A stretch of DNA of 16,524 nucleotides, taken from positions 1 to 16,524 of the forward strand of contig PKWT01000399.1 of NCBI GenBank assembly GCA_003132125.1, written 5' to 3'. The position numbers were made by a program, and so were the translations under genes. The DNA is from Micrococcales bacterium (lineage in GTDB: Bacteria; Actinomycetota; Actinomycetes; Actinomycetales; Dermatophilaceae). Shown here in pieces: positions 12,324 through 16,524 of this stretch (within the stretch, counting starts at the first letter, position 1; every line of letters begins with the position of its first letter). The notes below the pieces were generated by a model. That model worked only from the letters and a program-made list of their open reading frames with translations, was not told where the DNA came from and did not search any database.

Positions 12324-13801
12324 GGGCGCTCTGGTCGATCAACAGGGAGCCGGAGTCGATCGAGGAGCCCGGCTCGGTCCGCAAGCTGCCCGATGACGGC
12401 ACTGGGACTGTGACTCCCGTGCGCTCGACCTGGGAGCGAGTGCTGCCGTGGGTGATGTCGTTGGTGTTCGCTGGTCTTTACGCGACGATCTCGGTGGCCG
12501 GCTTCGAACGCCTGCAGGTGCGGTCGTTCGACCTGGGGATATTCGAGCAGGCAATCCGTCACTACGCCCACCTGCAGGCACCGATCGTCGACCTCGAGGG
12601 TGCCGGTCACAACTTCCTGGGCGACCACTGGAGCCCGGCGATCGCGGTCTTCGCACCCTTCTATCGGCTTTTCCCCACCCCCGTCACGCTTCTCGTCGGC
12701 CAGGCCCTGGCGATCGCTCTGGCGGTTGTCCCCATCACCCGGTCGGGGATGCGTCACCTGGGCCGCTGGTCCGGGGTGGCTGTCGGTCTGGCGTTCGGCA
12801 TGTCCTACGGCATCCAGGCCGCCGTGAACTTCGATGTCCATGAGGTGTGTCTGGCGGTGCCGTTGCTGGCGTTCGCACTTGAGGCGCTCCTGGCACGACG
12901 CTGGACCGCAGTGGTGGCGTGGGCGGCCCCTCTCGTCCTGGTGAAGGAAGACCTCGGACTTACCGTCGCCGCCCTCGGGCTGGTGCTCGTGCTGGTCGGT
13001 GCCAGGAGATGGGGTCTCGGCCTGGTGGCCTTCGGACTCGCATCGGTCGCGCTCACGATGACCGTCCTGATCCCGCACTTCGCCGCGGAAGCGGGTAGCT
13101 CCCGCTTGTCCGAGCTGTCGTCTCAGTCGGCGGCAGGAGACTCTCTGCTGCACCGCATTCTCAGTCTGCCTCTCAATGTGGTGCATTCAGAGCCCAAAGC
13201 AACCACGGTGCTGTTGTTGTTGGGGGTGACGGCGTTCCTGGCTATGCGATCGCCCGTGCTGATCATGGTTCTGCCGACGCTGGGATGGCGCTTTCTCTCG
13301 ACCAACGAGTTCTTCTGGGGACAGTCGTTCCACTACGACGTGGTGCTGATGCCGATCGTGTTCGCTGCGCTGATCGACGGTGCGATGCGGGCGCGGCGCG
13401 ACGGCTGGCGACTGGTGCGGTGGTATGCCCGTGCGGCGCCGACCCTGGCTCTGCTCGTCGGGCTGTTTCTCTGCACGCGCTACCCGTTCCGCGACCTCGT
13501 CAATCCCGCCAGCTACCAGCCGAGCCCTCGAGCCCAGGCGGCCGAGCGGATCCTGTCCAAGATTCCCGACGGCGCAACGGTCGAGACCGACCTCGGCCTG
13601 CTCGCCCAGCTCACGGACCGAACCCGGGTGTTCTTCGCAGGCATGGCCGCACCGGTCGTGCCGCAGTTCGTCCTGATCTCCCACACGGACGAGAGCACGG
13701 CGCGTGACCCAGCGGCATACGCCGAGTCCTTGCACCCCGGCACGACGTACGTGCTCGTGCTCGCCGAGGGCGGCTACACCTTGTTGCGACGCGTCCCCTG
13801 A
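12320..13801 (+). CDS. DUF2079 polytopic membrane protein, probable GT-C-like enzyme
   Basis: This 493-residue membrane protein has about nine to ten hydrophobic segments between residues 40 and 390, followed by a soluble C-terminal domain (about 400-493). DUF2079 features are SFDLGIFEQ (69-77), GDHWSP (101-106), FDVHE (171-175), KED (209-211) and FHYDVVLMPI (337-346). These are Asp/His/Glu residues at membrane edges, as in GT-C glycosyltransferases that use lipid-linked sugars. A sugar-transfer role is inferred from the fold class only. The ATG at 12320 overlaps the tag stop (ATGA). A GGAGG directly abuts it, which is too close for a normal ribosome site, so coupled re-initiation is likely. 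GTG at 12410 is an alternative start that trims a polar tail. It is convergent with the next gene across 16 bp. Confidence 0.85.
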   Translation: MRALWSINREPESIEEPGSVRKLPDDGTGTVTPVRSTWERVLPWVMSLVFAGLYATISVAGFERLQVRSFDLGIFEQAIRHYAHLQAPIVDLEGAGHNFLGDHWSPAIAVFAPFYRLFPTPVTLLVGQALAIALAVVPITRSGMRHLGRWSGVAVGLAFGMSYGIQAAVNFDVHEVCLAVPLLAFALEALLARRWTAVVAWAAPLVLVKEDLGLTVAALGLVLVLVGARRWGLGLVAFGLASVALTMTVLIPHFAAEAGSSRLSELSSQSAAGDSLLHRILSLPLNVVHSEPKATTVLLLLGVTAFLAMRSPVLIMVLPTLGWRFLSTNEFFWGQSFHYDVVLMPIVFAALIDGAMRARRDGWRLVRWYARAAPTLALLVGLFLCTRYPFRDLVNPASYQPSPRAQAAERILSKIPDGATVETDLGLLAQLTDRTRVFFAGMAAPVVPQFVLISHTDESTARDPAAYAESLHPGTTYVLVLAEGGYTLLRRVP

Positions 13802-13817
13802 ACGGGCAGTCGGTTTG

Positions 13818-14672
13818 TCAGCGACCGTGGAAGGTCGGCTGCTCCTTGGCGATGAACGCCGCCACCGCCGCGGCGTGGTCCTGGCTCGCGCCGGTGACGG
13901 CCATCTGGTCGGCTTCCTGGGCCAGGGACTCACTCAGCGGGTGACCTGCCGAGAACGCCACCGAGCGCCGGATGGAGCCGTAGGCCATGGTGGGGCCGGC
14001 CGCGAGGGTCCGGGCAAGCTCACCGACCACGGCGGGAAGCTCCTCAGCGGTCACCACGCGGTTGACCATGCCGAGCTCGAGCGCTTCGGCCGCCGGGACG
14101 GTGCGCGGGAACATCAGCAGCTCCTTGGCCTTCGCAATGCCGATGAGTCGCGGCAGGGTCCAGCTGGCACCTGAGTCGCAGGACAAGGCGATGCCGGCAA
14201 ACGCCATGTTGAAGCCGCCGGTGTCGACGATGATGCGCTGATCGGCGGCGAACGCGAAGGACGCACCCGCACCTGCGGCGACGCCGTTGATCGCCGCGAT
14301 GACGGGCTTGTTCATGGTCGAGAGCAGCTCGACGATGGGGTTGTAGTGCTCTGGCACGGTCGACCAGAGCGAGTCGTCGTGACGTGCGAGGAGACCGATG
14401 TGTTCGCGCAGGTCCTGACCCACGCAAAAAGCCCGTCCGGTGCCCGTCAGCACGACGCAGCGGGCTGCTGGATCCTGGGCCACCTGCCGCACGGTCGCGA
14501 GCAGGAGATCCTTGGTGGCGATGTCCAGCGCATTCATTGCCTCGGGGCGGTTCAACGTGATGGTGGCGACGCCGTCCGCGAGGTCCAACAACACCGAAAC
14601 CGGCGACGCAGGCGATGCCGGCGAGGTGGCTGTGTCGGGCGAGGTATCAGGCGAGGCATCGGGCTTGGTCAT
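13818..14672 (-). CDS. Enoyl-CoA hydratase/isomerase family protein, PaaG-like
   Basis: This 284-residue protein has the crotonase fold: ITLNRPEAMNALD (38-50), an oxyanion-hole segment AFCVGQDLRE (81-90), and NGVAAGAGASFAFAAD (129-144). The positions aligned by eye with the two catalytic glutamates of rat enoyl-CoA hydratase are Ser138 and Phe158. Asp166 in LSCDSGASWTLPRL is kept. This pattern fits the PaaG-type isomerases (as in phenylacetate degradation), which use an Asp, better than a true hydratase. No other paa genes are nearby, so the pathway is unknown. Residues 7-26 are a Ser-Pro-Asp/Ala-rich tail ahead of the domain. The ATG has AAGGAG 11 bases upstream. It is a single gene on the minus strand, divergent from the DUF3117 gene. 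Confidence 0.88.
   Translation of the reverse strand: MTKPDASPDTSPDTATSPASPASPVSVLLDLADGVATITLNRPEAMNALDIATKDLLLATVRQVAQDPAARCVVLTGTGRAFCVGQDLREHIGLLARHDDSLWSTVPEHYNPIVELLSTMNKPVIAAINGVAAGAGASFAFAADQRIIVDTGGFNMAFAGIALSCDSGASWTLPRLIGIAKAKELLMFPRTVPAAEALELGMVNRVVTAEELPAVVGELARTLAAGPTMAYGSIRRSVAFSAGHPLSESLAQEADQMAVTGASQDHAAAVAAFIAKEQPTFHGR
14595..14654 (-). repeat. Ser-Pro repeat tract at the N-terminus of the PaaG-like gene
   Basis: Codons 7-26 include SPDT-SPDT, then SPA-SPA-SPV-type units, built from near-repeats of TCG-CCx-Gxx codons. The tract is in frame and precedes the conserved domain, so it is probably a disordered tail of variable length. Confidence 0.6.
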
Positions 14673-14762
14673 TGTTCTGTCCGCTCCTTGTTATGGCGTC
14701 ATCGTTCTGGTGCCAGCGCACAGTCTGTCTCATCAGGATTTCGTGCTGGGGGACGTTCGCGC

Positions 14763-14768
14763 GATAAT
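14763..14768 (+). promoter_or_regulatory. Likely -10 box for the DUF3117 gene
   Basis: GATAAT is the closest match to TATAAT seen in the window. It lies in the 188-bp gap between the divergent PaaG-like and DUF3117 genes and would give a leader of about 85 to 90 bases. The -35 region (TTCGTG at 14740-14745, 17-bp spacing) is poor. Confidence 0.5.
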
Positions 14769-14860
14769 GATGACCAAAGGTGTGTGCCGAATGGCTAGGG
14801 CCCAGGTGGGCGCTGCGCACGCGAAGGTCTCACTCGTAAGCAACGGAAGAGGGATACCCC

Positions 14861-15034
14861 ATGGCGGCGATGAAGCCGAGGACCGGAGACGGGCCGCTCG
14901 AGGTCACCAAGGAAGGCCGCGGGATCGTGCTCCGCATGCCGATCGAGGGTGGTGGCCGCTTGGTTGTCGAGATGACGCCAGACGAAGCAGCCGCGTTGGG
15001 CGAGGCCATCAGGAGCTGCCCCGGCGTCGTCTGA
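14861..15034 (+). CDS. DUF3117 small conserved actinobacterial protein
   Basis: The 57-residue product begins MAAMKPRTGDGPLEVTKEGR and continues with IEGGGRLVVEMTPDEAAAL, which is the whole DUF3117 family sequence. The family is almost restricted to actinobacteria; the M. tuberculosis member is Rv1211, also next to tagA in that genome, and has been described as calmodulin-like. Its function is not settled. The start ATG has GGAAGAGGG about eight bases upstream. There is no membrane segment or signal. The protein is acidic in its C-terminal half (EMTPDEAAALGEA). Leftward lies a good -10 box with a long leader; rightward a strong hairpin terminator follows 48 bases after the stop, so it is a single-gene unit. 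Confidence 0.9.
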   Translation: MAAMKPRTGDGPLEVTKEGRGIVLRMPIEGGGRLVVEMTPDEAAALGEAIRSCPGVV

Positions 15035-15082
15035 GACGTTCTCGGCTGAGACGTCCCCGGATGTCATGGCCCCACGTGCTGA

Positions 15083-15113
15083 TGAGCCCCGACCGGATCC
15101 CGGTCGGGGCTCA
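15083..15113. terminator. Strong 14-bp perfect hairpin, bidirectional terminator
   Basis: TGAGCCCCGACCGG (15083-15096) pairs perfectly with CCGGTCGGGGCTCA (15100-15113) around the loop ATC. It lies between the convergent DUF3117 gene (stop 15034) and the DUF6131-like gene (stop 15120). No T-run follows on either strand, as is common for actinobacterial terminators. Confidence 0.85.
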
Positions 15114-15119
15114 CTGCGC

Positions 15120-15278
15120 TCAGTAGTAGTGCTTGCGTCCGCCGACGGCGCGGCCCATCGAGCCGAGGATCCACAGGATGACGCCAACGACCACAAGGAA
15201 GTAGCCGATGGTCTTCAAGATCGCGAGGCCAGATACGAGCCAGCCGAGGATGATCAGGACGACTCCGAAAGTGATCAT
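15120..15278 (-). CDS. Small membrane protein, DUF6131-like
   Basis: The 52-residue product starts MITFGVVLIILGWLVSG and contains two hydrophobic segments (about 2-18 and 24-43) joined by a short turn. It ends with a small basic tail, RAVGGRKHYY, and the pattern fits the DUF6131 family of tiny actinobacterial membrane proteins. The function is unknown. The ATG at 15278 is preferred over longer readings to 15374, because AAGGGA lies upstream and the conserved part begins there. It is divergent from the DUF6458-like gene, another two-helix membrane protein, across 189 bp. Confidence 0.75.
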   Translation of the reverse strand: MITFGVVLIILGWLVSGLAILKTIGYFLVVVGVILWILGSMGRAVGGRKHYY

Positions 15279-15328
15279 CGGGGTTTCCCTTCGTGTGCGC
15301 GGGCGCCCTGGTTGGGCAGTGGACAAGG

Positions 15329-15334
15329 AAGATA
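15329..15334 (-). promoter_or_regulatory. Possible -10 box for the DUF6131-like gene
   Basis: On the minus strand TATCTT (within GTTATCTT) matches TANNNT and would give a leader of about 45 bases. No -35 is seen. Confidence 0.35.
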
Positions 15335-15363
15335 ACAGACAAACCTCACCAAAGGAGAGTCCG

Positions 15364-15383
15364 GGTGGGACCATTCTCCCACC
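15364..15383. promoter_or_regulatory. Inverted repeat between the two small membrane protein genes
   Basis: GGTGGGA (15364-15370) and TCCCACC (15377-15383) form a perfect 7-bp inverted repeat with a six-base spacer, near the middle of the divergent gap. It could be an operator serving both promoters; a hairpin role is less likely because neither gene ends here. Confidence 0.4.
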
Positions 15384-15426
15384 GGCTGGCCAGGCGCTTA
15401 TGAGGCGGTTTGGCCTGCACTCCGGC

Positions 15427-15432
15427 TACCCT
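15427..15432 (+). promoter_or_regulatory. Possible -10 box for the DUF6458-like gene
   Basis: TACCCT matches TANNNT and would give a leader of about 29 bases. An overlapping GGCTAC (15425-15430) with GGTTT (15407-15411) upstream loosely recalls stress-sigma (SigB/SigF-type) promoters, but the spacing is short. Treat as tentative. Confidence 0.3.
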
Positions 15433-15467
15433 TGGGGTGTCCACGAACTCACGGAGGGGAGCAACTG

Positions 15468-15707
15468 ATGAGAATCGGTTCCAGCTTGGCGTTGATCGCA
15501 GTCGGGGCGATCCTGAAGTTCGCAATCTCCTGGTCGACCAGCGGGATAAACCTGTCCAACGTGGGCGTCATCCTCATGGTGGTCGGGGTCGCCGGGTTGG
15601 TCATCTCGCTCGTTCTGGCCAACACCGCACGGCGCACGGACGTGGTGACTCACACGGTGCGCGAGGACTCCACAGAGCAGCCTCGCGGTGATGACCCGCG
15701 CCTCTGA
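15468..15707 (+). CDS. Small membrane protein, DUF6458-like
   Basis: This 79-residue protein begins MRIGSSLALIAVGAILKFAI and has two hydrophobic segments (about 4-21 and 29-53). A polar, charged tail (NTARRTDVVTHTVRED...) follows. The MRIG start and the VGVILMVVGVAGLVISL second helix fit the DUF6458 family, whose function is unknown. The ATG at 15468 is chosen because GGAGGGGAG lies just upstream; an earlier ATG at 15432 adds residues unlike the family. It is divergent from the DUF6131-like gene, and the shared control region suggests common regulation. Confidence 0.75.
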   Translation: MRIGSSLALIAVGAILKFAISWSTSGINLSNVGVILMVVGVAGLVISLVLANTARRTDVVTHTVREDSTEQPRGDDPRL

Positions 15708-15729
15708 CGAGGTCGTCATTGCACGCCCT

Positions 15730-15748
15730 GCCACCCAGGTTTGGTGGC
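15730..15748 (+). terminator. Possible hairpin after the DUF6458-like gene
   Basis: GCCACC (15730-15735) pairs with GGTGGC (15743-15748) around a seven-base loop, 23 bases after the stop. The stem is six GC-rich pairs with no T-run. It abuts the 19-bp tandem repeat. Confidence 0.4.
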
Positions 15749-15785
15749 CGATCCCGGAACAACTGCCCGATCCCGGAACAACTGC
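15748..15785. repeat. Perfect 19-bp tandem duplication (2 copies)
   Basis: CCGATCCCGGAACAACTGC is repeated without mismatch at 15748-15766 and 15767-15785. It lies directly upstream of the ribosome site (GGAGGT, 15791-15796) of the YdhR-like gene, so the second copy ends within 17 bases of its start. Confidence 0.9.
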
Positions 15786-15801
15786 CTGACGGAGGTCGCA
15801 C

Positions 15802-16155
15802 GTGAGTGCTGGTTATGGGCTGAGCGTGCGATGGTCCCTCGAAGGCGCTGCAGGGGGCGTCGAGCAGGCGTTGCGGGAGTACGTCGTCGGGACCTCGATG
15901 GCGCGGTTCGCCGTGCGTGGGGGGCTTGCGTTCAAGACCTGGCGGATGCGCTCGGGCCAGTGGTTCGAGGGGACGTACGTGTGGGACACGCAGGTGGCGC
16001 GCGATGTGTTCGCCGAGTCGTTCGCGGCTGAGGCTGCCGGGTCGCCCGTCAGCCGGTTGGTCGGGTCGCCGCCGCTGTGGATCGAGCCTTTCGAGGTCGT
16101 CGCCATCGTTGAAGGCCCCGAGGGCTTCCGTGAGGGTGCCGGGCCAGGTGAATAG
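15802..16155 (+). CDS. Small YdhR-like dimeric alpha/beta-barrel protein (putative monooxygenase-fold)
   Basis: This 117-residue protein resembles the YdhR/antibiotic-biosynthesis-monooxygenase fold. It has an opening strand (GYGLSVRWSLEG), a helix, FAVRGGLAFKTWRMRSGQWFEGTYVWDTQVARDVFAE (the GFxxKxW ... GGxYxF-like core), and a last strand IEPFEVVAIVEG. Members are small, often cofactor-free dimers; most have no known substrate, and catalysis here is unproven. The GTG start has a textbook GGAGGT five bases upstream. The last residues (GFREGAGPGE) are a polar tail. It is convergent with the O-methyltransferase gene across 36 bp. Assignment rests on pattern by eye, so other ferredoxin-like folds are possible. 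Confidence 0.6.
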   Translation: MSAGYGLSVRWSLEGAAGGVEQALREYVVGTSMARFAVRGGLAFKTWRMRSGQWFEGTYVWDTQVARDVFAESFAAEAAGSPVSRLVGSPPLWIEPFEVVAIVEGPEGFREGAGPGE

Positions 16156-16170
16156 CCGGTCGTGCTCGGG

Positions 16171-16187
16171 CAGACCGCGGGAGTCTG
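16171..16187. terminator. Weak hairpin between convergent genes
   Basis: CAGAC (16171-16175) and GTCTG (16183-16187) pair around a seven-base loop in the 36-bp gap between two convergent genes. The position suits a shared terminator, but the stem is short. Confidence 0.3.
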
Positions 16188-16191
16188 ACCT

Positions 16192-16524
16192 CTAGCGCTT
16201 GACCGCTGCCAGGACGCCGTCGCCCACGGGCAAGAGGGCGGAAAGCAGCGAATCGTTGTCGCGCAGCGCCTTGCCGAGGTCTCGGAGAATCGTCGTGGTC
16301 TCATCCCGAGCGGCGGGATCGGCGACCGTGTCGTGCCACAGCATGTTGTCCAGGGCCAGGACTCCGCCAGGGCGCAGCAGACGCAGAGCCTGCTCGACAT
16401 ACAGCGGGTACTCCGTCTTGTCGCCGTCGATGACGACCATGTCGTATGCCCCGTCGGTCAGGCGGGGGAGCACGTCCAGGGCCCGCCCCGTGATGACGCG
16501 GGTGCGCTGCTGTGGGACACCTGC
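16192..16524 (-). CDS. O-methyltransferase (family 3, SAM-dependent), N-terminus cut by the window edge
   Basis: The frame stays open to the right edge, so only the C-terminal 110 residues are visible and the start lies outside. They read in from AGVPQQRTRVITGRALDVLPRL, then YDMVVIDGDKTEY with the acidic metal-site motif DGDK. LLRPGGVLALDNMLWHDTV follows, with the second metal-binding Asp-Asn pair, and then a C-terminal strand LLSALLPVGDGVLAAVKR. This is the caffeoyl-CoA/catechol O-methyltransferase-type family, which transfers methyl from SAM with a divalent metal. It resembles M. tuberculosis Rv1220c, which lies next to sigE there. The substrate is unknown. A GTG at 16473 is in frame but falls in the middle of the domain, so it is not the start. 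Confidence 0.88.
   Translation of the reverse strand, partial: AGVPQQRTRVITGRALDVLPRLTDGAYDMVVIDGDKTEYPLYVEQALRLLRPGGVLALDNMLWHDTVADPAARDETTTILRDLGKALRDNDSLLSALLPVGDGVLAAVKR

Noticed and set aside
16..15785. The two 19-bp repeats as attachment sites or island boundaries
   Set aside because: The units are unrelated in sequence, each is a local tandem pair, and no integrase or tRNA lies nearby.
1..16524. CRISPR arrays, tRNA/rRNA genes, insertion sequences
   Set aside because: I looked for spaced repeats, cloverleaf signatures and transposase motifs and saw none.

Overview
The window is GC-rich chromosomal DNA from an actinobacterium. The dense gene packing, frequent GTG starts, leaderless-type promoters and gene order all point that way. 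The backbone dapD / dapE / LOG protein ... folP2-type gene / DivIVA-domain protein / tag / DUF3117 follows the order I recall from Mycobacterium tuberculosis (Rv1201c to Rv1211). The O-methyltransferase at the right edge resembles Rv1220c. A member of Micrococcales (for example the Intrasporangiaceae/Dermatophilaceae) is my guess, not something the sequence proves. I see no mobile element, CRISPR array, tRNA or rRNA, and no gene-free stretch longer than 300 bases.

Layout. (1) 70-3013 is a cell-wall/lysine block. A membrane-anchored lysozyme-fold-like protein overlaps the end of dapD, and dapD is divergent from dapE across 60 bp. (2) 3033-4091 holds a LOG-family nucleotide phosphoribohydrolase and a small unknown protein, each with its own apparent leaderless promoter. 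(3) 4156-5370 is an FMN-dependent L-lactate dehydrogenase (LldD2 type). It runs head-on into (4) 5373-9838, a complete branched-chain amino acid-type ABC importer on the minus strand. Its genes are a lipoprotein receptor, a permease, a permease fused to an ATPase, and a second ATPase, with a single promoter/leader region upstream. (5) 9985-10875 is a FolP2-type dihydropteroate synthase homologue with altered active-site motifs. It is divergent, across only 14 bp, from (6) an operon-like run at 10890-13801: DivIVA-domain membrane protein, SRPBCC protein, 3-methyladenine DNA glycosylase I and a DUF2079 membrane protein. (7) 13818-14672 is a PaaG-like crotonase-fold enzyme. (8) 14861-15707 contains three very small proteins: DUF3117, DUF6131-like and DUF6458-like. 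(9) 15802-16155 is a YdhR-like small protein, and 16192 to the edge is a truncated O-methyltransferase.

How the genes work together. DapD and DapE carry out the acyl-transfer and deacylation steps of the succinylase branch of diaminopimelate/lysine synthesis; their promoters sit back to back and mirror each other. The lysozyme-like protein downstream of dapD may act on the wall those precursors build, which is inference. The importer genes overlap or nearly touch, so they should be co-expressed; their substrate cannot be read from sequence. Relative to the mycobacterial order, lldD2 plus the importer sit where fadD6 would be, and gpgS is missing between folP2 and the DivIVA gene. This looks like a lineage-specific rearrangement.

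I found no clear-cut new defence or mobile system. The best leads are the lysozyme-like protein next to dapD, the FolP2 active-site changes, the 14-bp divergent control region, the set of leaderless promoters, and two separate perfect 19-bp tandem duplications.
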